Shown: in pieces, positions 57,690 through 64,000 of the stretch
Position numbering within the stretch: position 1 is the first letter of the stretch
How the letters are laid out: the number at the start of each line of letters is the position of its first letter
Assembly: GCA_016699855.1 (NCBI GenBank)
Contig: CP064988.1
Span: 682,001 to 746,000, forward strand
Source of the DNA: Rhodospirillales bacterium
GTDB taxonomy: Bacteria; Pseudomonadota; Alphaproteobacteria; Reyranellales; Reyranellaceae
Length of the DNA stretch: 64,000 nucleotides
Direction: 5' to 3'
Notes under the pieces: model-generated
Databases searched by the model: none
Seen by the model: only the letters and a program-made list of their open reading frames with translations
What the model was told of the DNA's origin: nothing
Position numbers and translations under genes: made by a program

Positions 57690-59194
57690 GCGCGCCGGCC
57701 GCCGCTGACGTCGAGGCGCGCCGGCTGACGCGCCGCTACTACCTCGCGATGTCGACGGTGTTCTTCGTCGACGTCGCGATCACCGCCATCTTCAGCGCGG
57801 TCCACCGCGCCCCGGGCCTGTTCGCGCTCAACGCGGCGATCGACATGGTCGTCCTCCTCGGCCTCAACCTCCTCGGCGCCCGGGCGTTGTTCGCGCCGAT
57901 CCGCGCCTTCCTCGCCGGGAAGCGGCCGTTCGACCGCATCGAGCGGGACCTGACGCAGCTGCCGCTGAAATCCGCCGTCTGGGTGATGGGTCTATCGGCG
58001 CTGGTCTTCGCCGAGCGGCTCCTGCTCCCTCGGATACTCGGCGCGACGTCGTCGGGCGTGCCGCTGTCGACCTGGCTCGACGTCGTCGTGACGTTCACCG
58101 TGCAGACGCTCTTCCACTTCGTGCTGACGTACTTCCTGGTGAGCGGGTACCTCGCGCGGTTGTGCCGCGCGATCTTCGACCGCCACGGCCGCAACATGAC
58201 GTTGTTCTTCGGCAGCTTCACGCTCAAGGCCGGCGTCGCCCTGGTGTTCTCCTCCGTCGGGCCGCTCGCGCTCGTCGCCGCCGACGTCTACAGCTACGAG
58301 GGCGCGCGTCTCCACCAGGAGGCGGCCGTCGACCTCCTCGCCTCCCTCATCGGCCTGCCGATCACCATCTACTGGGTGTCGCGTTCGCTGGCGGCGCCGC
58401 TGCGCCGGCTCGACGCCGGGATCGGGCGCGTGGCCGACGGCGACCTTTCGGCGCGGCTTCCGGCGACGTCCAACGACGAGGTGGGCCGCGTCACCGCCGA
58501 GTTCAACCGCATGGTCGAGGGGCTGGGCGAGCGGCAGCGCATCCGCGAGACCTTCGGCAAGTACGTCAGCGAGAGCGTCGCCTCGGCCCTGCTGCGCGGC
58601 AGCGGCGACGGCCGGCTGATCGCCGAGACCCGCACCGCCACCGTCCTCTTCACCGACATCGAGGGCTTCACGGGTATCGCGGAATGGCTGCCCGCCGACG
58701 ACCTCGTCGCCGCGATCAACGAGTACCTCGCGTTGATCCTCGAGCCGATCCAGCGGCACGGCGGCGTCGTCAACGGATTCATCGGCGACGGGTTGATGGC
58801 CAGTTTCAACCTGCCGCTGGCCAACGACGACCACGCCGCCGCCGCCGTTGCGGCCGCGATCGAGATCGAGCGCCTGGTCGCCGACCGCACCTTCTCGGGC
58901 GTCGCCTTCGCGACGCGCATCGGCGTCAACACCGGCGAGGTGATCGGCGGCACGGTCGGCGCCGGCGACCGGCTCGGATACACGCTGCTCGGCGACGCCG
59001 TCAACACGGCCGCGCGACTCGAGCAGCTCAACAAGGAGCACGGCACGCGAATCCTCGTCGCCGGCTCCACGCGGGACCTGTGCGGCGACCGCTTCGCGTT
59101 CCGCGGACTGGGCGCCGTTAGTTTGCGCGGACGCGCCGGATCGGCGCTGGTCTACGCGATCGACGCGCCGCCCGCGGACGCCGTCGCGACGTGA
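57686..59194 (+). CDS. membrane adenylate/guanylate cyclase (class III) with HAMP
   Basis: A 502-residue cyclase. Several N-terminal helices (e.g. VFFVDVAITAIFSAV, AIDMVVLLGLNLLGARALF, SAVWVMGLSALVFAERLLL, LALVAADVYS region) are followed by a HAMP domain SRSLAAPLRRLDAGIGRVAD (about 231-280). The catalytic domain has RTATVLFTDIEGFTGIAEWL with the metal Asp, GGVVNGFIGDGLMASFNLPL with the second Asp, and LGYTLLGDAVNTAARLEQLN with the transition-state Asn/Arg. It starts by ATGA overlap with the ligase gene, an unusual place for a signalling enzyme in a catabolic operon. Confidence 0.87.
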   Translation: MSAPAAADVEARRLTRRYYLAMSTVFFVDVAITAIFSAVHRAPGLFALNAAIDMVVLLGLNLLGARALFAPIRAFLAGKRPFDRIERDLTQLPLKSAVWVMGLSALVFAERLLLPRILGATSSGVPLSTWLDVVVTFTVQTLFHFVLTYFLVSGYLARLCRAIFDRHGRNMTLFFGSFTLKAGVALVFSSVGPLALVAADVYSYEGARLHQEAAVDLLASLIGLPITIYWVSRSLAAPLRRLDAGIGRVADGDLSARLPATSNDEVGRVTAEFNRMVEGLGERQRIRETFGKYVSESVASALLRGSGDGRLIAETRTATVLFTDIEGFTGIAEWLPADDLVAAINEYLALILEPIQRHGGVVNGFIGDGLMASFNLPLANDDHAAAAVAAAIEIERLVADRTFSGVAFATRIGVNTGEVIGGTVGAGDRLGYTLLGDAVNTAARLEQLNKEHGTRILVAGSTRDLCGDRFAFRGLGAVSLRGRAGSALVYAIDAPPADAVAT

Positions 59195-59205
59195 TGGAGG
59201 GAACC

Positions 59206-60405
59206 ATGCCGCTCGATCTCACGACCGAACAACGCACGCTCCAGGCGAAGGCGCGCGAGCTTGCCAGGGGGCCGGTCGCGGCGCGCGCCGCCGAGGTCGA
59301 TCGAACCGAGACCTATCCATGGGACAACGTCGCGCTGCTGAAGGAGGCAGGCCTCCTCGGCATGACGATCCCCACCGCCTATGGCGGCCAGAGCCGGTCG
59401 TGGCTCGACGCCACGATCGTGATCGAGGCGTTGTCGGCGGCGTGCTCGGTGACCGGCCGCATCGCCGTCGAGACCAACATGGGCGCGATCAGCGCCGTCA
59501 TGGCCTACGGCTCGGAGGAGCAGAAGCGCATGGCCGCCGCGATGGTGCTCGACGGCGACAAGCCGGCGATCTGCATCACCGAGCCGGAGGCCGGCTCCGA
59601 CGCCGGCGGCATGACGACCCGCGCCGACCGCCGCGGCAACCGCTTCGTGGTCAACGGCCGCAAGCACTGGATCACCGGCGGCGGCGTGTCGCGCCTGCAT
59701 CTGATCTTCGCCAAGGTGTTCGACGCGGACGGCGTCGAGGAAGGCATCGGCGGCTTCCTCGCCATCCGCGACGAGACCGCGGGGCTGCGCATCGTCCGGC
59801 GCGAGCCGACCATGGGGCTGCGCGGCATCCCCGAGGCCGAGATCGCCTTCGAGGACATGGACCTGCCGCCCTCGGCGCTGGTGATCCCGCCGCGCGGCCT
59901 GCGCAAGGGCTTCGCCGACCTGATGAACGCCTACAACAGCCAGCGCGTCGGCGCCGCCACCGTGGCGCTGGGCATCGCGCAGGGCGCCTACGCGCTGGCG
60001 CTGGACTGGTCGGAGCGGCGCGAGCAGTTCGGCCGGCCGATCAACGAGTTCCAGGGCCTGCAATGGAAGCTGGCCGACATGTCGATCCGGCTCGCGGCCG
60101 CGCAGGCGCTCGTCTACAAGGCCGCGCGCAGCGGCGCCGACGGCTTCCCCGACATGCTGATGGCGGCGCAGGCCAAGATCTTCACGTCGGAGAACGCCAT
60201 CGCCGTCGTCAACGACGCGCTGCAGTGCTTCGGCGCCCGGGGCTACTCGCGCGAGCTGCCGCTCGAGCGCATGGCGCGCGACGTGCGCATGTTCACGATC
60301 GGCGGGGGCACGGCCGAGGTGCTCCGCAACGTCGTCGCCGGATCGATCCTCGGCAAGAAATTGCCGCAGACACGCGACGGATGGCTCACGGATCGCGGAT
60401 CCTGA
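59206..60405 (+). CDS. acyl-CoA dehydrogenase-family protein resembling 3-sulfinopropanoyl-CoA desulfinase (Acd)
   Basis: A 399-residue acyl-CoA dehydrogenase fold protein. FAD marks: AICITEPEAGSDAGGMTTRA and GRKHWITGGGVSRLHLIFAK. The catalytic Glu is missing at both usual sites: MFTIGGGTAEVLRN has Gly, and AYNSQRVGAATVALGIAQGA has Gln 246. Arg 85 (VTGRIAVETN) is retained. The start MPLDLTTEQRTLQAKARELA and end KKLPQTRDGWL closely resemble AcdDPN7, in which Gln and Arg replace Glu (from memory). Desulfination of a sulfinated acyl-CoA is thus plausible but unproven. ATG 59206 follows GGAGGG. Confidence 0.8.
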   Translation: MPLDLTTEQRTLQAKARELARGPVAARAAEVDRTETYPWDNVALLKEAGLLGMTIPTAYGGQSRSWLDATIVIEALSAACSVTGRIAVETNMGAISAVMAYGSEEQKRMAAAMVLDGDKPAICITEPEAGSDAGGMTTRADRRGNRFVVNGRKHWITGGGVSRLHLIFAKVFDADGVEEGIGGFLAIRDETAGLRIVRREPTMGLRGIPEAEIAFEDMDLPPSALVIPPRGLRKGFADLMNAYNSQRVGAATVALGIAQGAYALALDWSERREQFGRPINEFQGLQWKLADMSIRLAAAQALVYKAARSGADGFPDMLMAAQAKIFTSENAIAVVNDALQCFGARGYSRELPLERMARDVRMFTIGGGTAEVLRNVVAGSILGKKLPQTRDGWLTDRGS

Positions 60406-60835
60406 AGCCGGGCACCGGCCGCCGCTCGACGTAGTCGGGATGGTACATGTCGAGGAACACGCGCCGCGCCATGCTGGCGCAGGTCACCGTGTACATGTCG
60501 AGCACCGTGCCGAACGGTCCCTTGCCGGCGGAGCCCGCGCGGCTGAACGCCGGCGCGCCGCCCTCGGGGCAGATCAGGCGCGACAAGTAGGCGCGTTGGC
60601 CCGGCGGCATGTAGACCCGCACGGGGTTCTCGCGCTCGCCCAGCGGCGCGGGATTGATGTAGCGCCAGTTCGGCAGGATCGTCTTGCGGCCCTCCAACGG
60701 CGTCTCGATCACGATCTCGCCGGACGGTCCCTCGATCTGCTGGGCGGACGCCGCCGCGGACGCCGCGAGAATGGCGATCGAGAGGGCTGAGGACATCGCT
60801 GCCGCGCGCATCGGCTTTCTCCGTGGTTCGCTCAC
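60386..60835 (-). CDS. exported protein of unknown function
   Basis: Unrecognised protein of 149 residues (GTG start) or 141 (ATG 60811). A signal peptide (MSSALSIAILAASAAASAQQ) leads to a mature domain with two Cys (LICPEG, VTCASM). It has the pattern NPVRVYMPPGQRAYLSRLIC, MARRVFLDMYHPDYVERRPV. The GTG overlaps the Rrf2 stop as GTGA, so it is coupled to that operon. It also overlaps the convergent acyl-CoA dehydrogenase gene by 20 bp. Confidence 0.6.
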   Translation of the reverse strand: MSEPRRKPMRAAAMSSALSIAILAASAAASAQQIEGPSGEIVIETPLEGRKTILPNWRYINPAPLGERENPVRVYMPPGQRAYLSRLICPEGGAPAFSRAGSAGKGPFGTVLDMYTVTCASMARRVFLDMYHPDYVERRPVPGFRIRDP

Positions 60836-61248
60836 GACGCCGCGGCGCCGGTACGCCGGATCTGCCGCAACAGCGTCTCCAGCGTGATCGAGCGCAGCGT
60901 CGCCTCGGCGATCTCGTCGATCTCCGTCAGAACGCCGGCGAGCGCCACGCCGATGTCCGTGTCGTCGCCGGCCTCCGGCGGCCGCCTTCCGGGCTCGACC
61001 TCGAACAGCGCGACGATGTCCATCAGCGTGACGCGCCGTGGATTGCCGGTGAAGCGGTAGCCGCCGGTGGCGCCGCGCTCGCCGGCGATCAGTCCGGCTC
61101 GCGCCAGCTCGCGCAGCACCTTGGCGAGATGGTGGGTCGACACGCCGAAGCGCGCCGCGAGATCGGTGGCCGATAGCTGGACCCCGGGATCGCGCGCCAG
61201 CTCGAGCGCCGCGTAGAGACCCAGCCGCGTCGCGGTCTGCAACCTCAC
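60832..61248 (-). CDS. Rrf2-family transcriptional regulator (BadM-like)
   Basis: Rrf2 regulator of 138 residues, GTG start. RLQTATRLGLYAALELARDP, then the winged helix ATDLAARFGVSTHHLAKVLR, ERGATGGYRFTGNPRRVTLM. No cysteines for an Fe-S cluster are present, unlike IscR or NsrR. It is coupled by GTGA overlap to the GNAT gene, giving the order GNAT-Rrf2 as reported for badL-badM in Rhodopseudomonas palustris (from memory). It is near divergent boxC, so it is a likely benzoate-responsive regulator. Confidence 0.85.
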   Translation of the reverse strand: MRLQTATRLGLYAALELARDPGVQLSATDLAARFGVSTHHLAKVLRELARAGLIAGERGATGGYRFTGNPRRVTLMDIVALFEVEPGRRPPEAGDDTDIGVALAGVLTEIDEIAEATLRSITLETLLRQIRRTGAAAS

Positions 61249-61790
61249 GGCGCGCCCGCCCCTTGGTCGATCAGGCGTTCGAGTTCGATCGACGGGCCGG
61301 CCGTCAGCCCCTGGCTGCGGAAGAACGACAGGATCAGATGGTCCTTGCGGTCCACCATGGTGCGCACCCGGTCGACACCGGAGGTCCTGAACCGCGCGCA
61401 GATCGCGTCGAACAGCCGCGTGCCGATCCCCGCGAGACGCGCGTCGGGATCGACCTCGATCGCGAAGATCCAACCCGCGGGCGGCGCGCCGAACTCCCAG
61501 GCGCGGATTTCGCCGATCACGAAGCCCGCCAGCGCGCCATCGGGGGTCTCGGCGACGAGGAAGAACCGGTCTGGAGGCCCTCCACCGTAACGTTCGATGG
61601 TGGCGCGCCAGTAGTCCGGCTTCGCCACCGCGGTCAGGCGATGGTCGAGCGCCACGATCGACGGCAGATCGACCGCCTCGACGTCGCGTAACACCAAACC
61701 ACCCGGGTCACCGGCGGCGTGCGCGTGTCCGGCTGTCGGCATCCCGCTTCCGGCCATCCGCTTCGCTTTCGATGCCACGACCATCCCCAA
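61245..61790 (-). CDS. GNAT N-acetyltransferase (BadL-like)
   Basis: GNAT enzyme of about 181 residues. LVLRDVEAVDLPSIVALDHR starts the domain, and the acetyl-CoA loop is AIEVDPDARLAGIGTRLFDA. VRTMVDRKDHLILSFFRSQG completes it. The first about 30 residues vary, so a start at 61754 or 61742 is possible. Stop overlaps the Rrf2 start (GTGA). In R. palustris a GNAT (BadL) beside an Rrf2 (BadM) acetylates aminobenzoates; a similar role here is inference. Confidence 0.8.
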   Translation of the reverse strand: MGMVVASKAKRMAGSGMPTAGHAHAAGDPGGLVLRDVEAVDLPSIVALDHRLTAVAKPDYWRATIERYGGGPPDRFFLVAETPDGALAGFVIGEIRAWEFGAPPAGWIFAIEVDPDARLAGIGTRLFDAICARFRTSGVDRVRTMVDRKDHLILSFFRSQGLTAGPSIELERLIDQGAGAP

Positions 61791-61833
61791 GGCGAACCCG
61801 CAAGGTTGACAGGATGAGGTGGTGGTGACATTC

Positions 61834-61870
61834 TGTAAATAGGTATTTCAGTACTGAATTACAAAATACC
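61834..61870. promoter_or_regulatory. palindromic operator region upstream of boxC
   Basis: A+T-rich stretch with nested inverted repeats: TTCAGTACTGAA (61847-61858, perfect 12 bp), GGTATTT (61842-61848) with AAATACC (61864-61870), and TGTAA (61834-61838) with TTACA (61859-61863). It lies between the divergent GNAT and boxC starts, so it probably binds the Rrf2 regulator. Confidence 0.6.
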
Positions 61871-61889
61871 CTCCCGGCAGGAGCGCGAC

Positions 61890-63561
61890 ATGGCAGACGA
61901 CACGGCGGAACCGGCGATCGACTTCCGCACTTCGCCCGACCGCTACCGCCACTGGAAGCTCGCGGTCGACGGCGCCGTGGCGACGCTGACCATGGATGTG
62001 GACGAGGCGGCGACGCTGCGGCCGGGCTACCGGCTGAAGCTGAACTCCTACGACCTCGGGGTCGACATCGAGCTCTACGACGCGGTCCAGCGCCTGCGCT
62101 TCGAGCATCCCGGCGTCGGCGCCGTGATCCTGACATCGGGCAAGGACCGCGTGTTCTGCTCCGGGGCCAACATCAACATGCTCGGCGTGTCGTCGCACGC
62201 GCACAAGGTCAACTTCTGCAAGTTCACCAACGAGACGCGCCTCTCGATCGAGGACGCCGCGGCGTCGTCGGGGCAGACGTGGATCTGCGCCATCAACGGC
62301 ACGGCGGCCGGCGGCGGCTACGAGCTGGCGCTGGCCTGCGAGAGCATCATGCTCGCCGACGACGGCAGCTCGGCGGTGTCGCTGCCCGAGCTGCCGCTGC
62401 TCGCGGTGCTGCCGGGCACCGGCGGGCTGACGCGGCTGGTCGACAAACGCCGCGTGCGCCGCGACCGCGCCGATTTCTTCTGCACGACGTCGGAAGGCAT
62501 GCGCGGCAAACGCGCGGTGGACTGGCGCCTGGTCGACGAGGTCGTGCCGCGCTCGAAGCTCGATGAGACCGCCCGCGGACGGGCGCTGGCGCTGGCCGCG
62601 ACGTCGGACCGGCCGAAGGACGCCAAGGGTATCGCCCTGACGCCGCTGGAGCGCGCCATCGACGCCGACCGCGTGGACTACCGCCATCTCTCGGTCGAGA
62701 TCGACCGCGCGCTACGCGCCGCGCGGTTCCGCCTGCGCGGACCGGAGACGCCGCCGCCGGCCGACGTCGCGGGCATCCACGCGCTCGGCGCCGCGTTCTG
62801 GCCGCTGGCCTTCGCGCGCGAGCTCGACGACGCCATCCTGCATCTGCGCCTCAACGAGCCGGAGATCGGCACCTGGGTGTTCCACGCGGCCGGCGACGCC
62901 GATCTCGTGGCCGCGCACGACGCGGCGCTGGCCGCCCACGCCGGCGACTGGCTGGTCCGCGAGATCACGCTGTTCCTCAAGCGCACGCTGAAGCGCGTCG
63001 ACGTCAGCTCGCGCAGCGTCGTGGCGCTCGTCGAGCCCGGCAGCTGCTTCACCGGGACGTTGCTCGAGCTGGTGTTCGCGGCCGACCGCGCGTTCATGCT
63101 GTCGGGCGCGATGGAGGGCAGCAACCTGCCGCCGGCCACGATCCGCCTCGGCGCGATGAATTTCGGCCCGCTGCCGATGGGCAACGGCCTGACCCGCCTG
63201 GAGACGCGCTTCCTCGACGAGCCGGAGACGATGGCCGGCCTGAAGGCGCGCATCGGCGAGGACCTCGACGCCGAGGCGGCCGACGCGCTCGGCCTGGTGA
63301 CGTTCACGCCCGACGACATCGACTGGGAGGACGAGGTGCGCCTCGCGCTGGAGGAGCGCGCCAGCTTCTCGCCCGACGGTCTCACCGGCATGGAGGCGAA
63401 CCTGCGCTTCGCCGGGCCGGAGACGATGGAGACCAAAATCTTCGCGCGGCTGACGGCGTGGCAGAACTGGATCTTCCAGCGTCCCAACGCCGCCGGCGCC
63501 GACGGCGCGCTCAAGCTCTACGGCAGCGGCCGCAAGCCGCAATACGACCGCGCGCCTGTCT
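61890..63561 (+). CDS. boxC: benzoyl-CoA-dihydrodiol lyase / 2,3-epoxybenzoyl-CoA dihydrolase (BoxC), stop codon missing
   Basis: BoxC opens the ring of 2,3-epoxybenzoyl-CoA to 3,4-dehydroadipyl-CoA semialdehyde plus formate. The protein reads well over about 555 residues: FRTSPDRYRHWKLAVDGAVA, SGKDRVFCSGANINMLGVSS (oxyanion), NGTAAGGGYELALACESIML and VEPGSCFTGTLLELVFAADR. It reaches LKLYGSGRKPQYDRA, the family's usual end. No stop follows: the frame stays open through a REP-like element into boxB in another frame until the window ends. The end given is where family similarity stops. Ribosome site CAGGAGCG precedes ATG 61890. Confidence 0.88.
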
Positions 63562-63682
63562 TTCGACGGGGGAGAAGGTGCCGGGCGGAGAGGCTTCCCG
63601 GGACGGCGGGCCAGGAGCCAGAAGCCCCTCATCCGGCGCTTCGCGCCAGCTTCTCCCCTCCCTTGAGGGGAGAAGGAAGAAT
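63557..63682. repeat. REP-like palindromic element, copy 4 (left arm truncated)
   Basis: GACGGGGGAGAAGGTGCC, inner GCCCCTCATCCGGCGCTTCG, right arm CAGCTTCTCCCCTCCCTTGA then GGGGAGAAGG. It begins at the very last codons of boxC similarity and ends 21 bp before the boxB ATG. Confidence 0.8.
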
Positions 63683-63702
63683 TCGAAGAGGAGGCCCACG
63701 CC

Positions 63703-64000
63703 ATGTCGATCGACTACACCCAGCGCATCCCCAACAACGTCGACCTGTCGGACGACCGGCGCCTGCAGCGCGCGCTCGAGGCTTGGCAGCCCGGCTTCCT
63801 CAACTGGTGGAAGGAGCTCGGACCCGAGGGATCGCTCGGCTACGACGTGTACTTGCGCACCGCGATCTCGACCGACGCCAACGGCTGGGCGAATTTCGGC
63901 CACGTGAGGATGCCGGACTACCGCTGGGGCATCTTCCTCGCGGACCGCGATCCGGACCGCGCCATCGAGTTCGGCGACCACAAGGGCGAGGCGGCGTGGC
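63703..64000 (+). CDS. boxB: benzoyl-CoA 2,3-epoxidase subunit B (BoxB), partial at window end
   Basis: N-terminal 99 residues of BoxB, the di-iron oxygenase component that epoxidises benzoyl-CoA. MSIDYTQRIPNNVDLSDDRR, QPGFLNWWKELGPEGSLGYD and VYLRTAISTDANGWANFGHV are characteristic, followed by MPDYRWGIFLADRDPDRAIE. The rest is outside the window. ATG 63703 follows GAAGAGGAGG. Confidence 0.92.
   Translation, partial: MSIDYTQRIPNNVDLSDDRRLQRALEAWQPGFLNWWKELGPEGSLGYDVYLRTAISTDANGWANFGHVRMPDYRWGIFLADRDPDRAIEFGDHKGEAAW

Overview
The window is very G+C-rich DNA with dense, mostly operonic genes and short gaps. It looks like a free-living heterotrophic alphaproteobacterium. That rests on the families present (DUF992, DUF2272, a Bug-type receptor, two TRAP systems, several acyl-CoA dehydrogenases, box benzoate genes) and is an inference; no rRNA or tRNA gene was seen. 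There is no phage, insertion sequence or CRISPR array. Most of the window is catabolic: uptake systems for organic acids next to CoA ligases, acyl-CoA dehydrogenases, hydratases, a biotin-dependent carboxylase and oxygenases.

Layout. 1-8100: alpha/beta hydrolase, PaaG-like crotonase, secreted transglutaminase-like protein, rhodanese, a frameshifted MetE-like gene, a large acyl-CoA dehydrogenase with a MerR regulator, and a DUF900 hydrolase. 8264-13997: a Bug receptor tightly coupled to a flavin monooxygenase, a frameshifted GMC oxidoreductase, two small envelope proteins and a CmcJ-like oxygenase. 14013-23046: two TRAP transporters, each with two substrate receptors, separated by a DUF2272 lipoprotein. 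23228-32438: an acyl-CoA ligase with an internal deletion, a membrane protein with L7/L12-like repeats, a gamma-glutamyltransferase, a luciferase-like oxidoreductase, a decayed gene carrying four 57-bp repeats, a glyoxalase/CGNR-regulator divergon, and an outer-membrane-like protein.

32524-41540 is an acyclic-terpene (Atu-type) cluster: SCP2 protein, divergent SDR, geranyl-CoA carboxylase beta (frameshifted), two tandem citronellyl-CoA dehydrogenase-like genes, hydratase and carboxylase alpha. A palindrome of the LiuR type lies in the SCP2/SDR divergent promoter and also upstream of the merR gene at 6967, which ties the two loci together. 41657-49966 holds a hydrolase, a GST, a GSA-type aminotransferase, a DUF992 protein and the parts of an NMT1/SsuA-type ABC importer with an FAD oxidoreductase. 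50057-60405 reads as one long operon: branched-chain-type ABC importer, beta-decarboxylating dehydrogenase, feruloyl-CoA synthase (frameshifted), a membrane adenylate cyclase and a desulfinase-like acyl-CoA dehydrogenase. 60386-64000: a GNAT/Rrf2/secreted-protein operon (BadL/BadM-like pair) divergent from boxC-boxB of the aerobic benzoyl-CoA pathway.

Two features run through the window. First, four long genes each carry a one-base indel that breaks an otherwise well-conserved frame, three of them in short G/C runs; this may be assembly error or real decay. Second, four copies of a palindromic REP-like element sit between co-directional genes just upstream of the next start codon. One copy lies at the very end of boxC, where the expected stop codon is missing.
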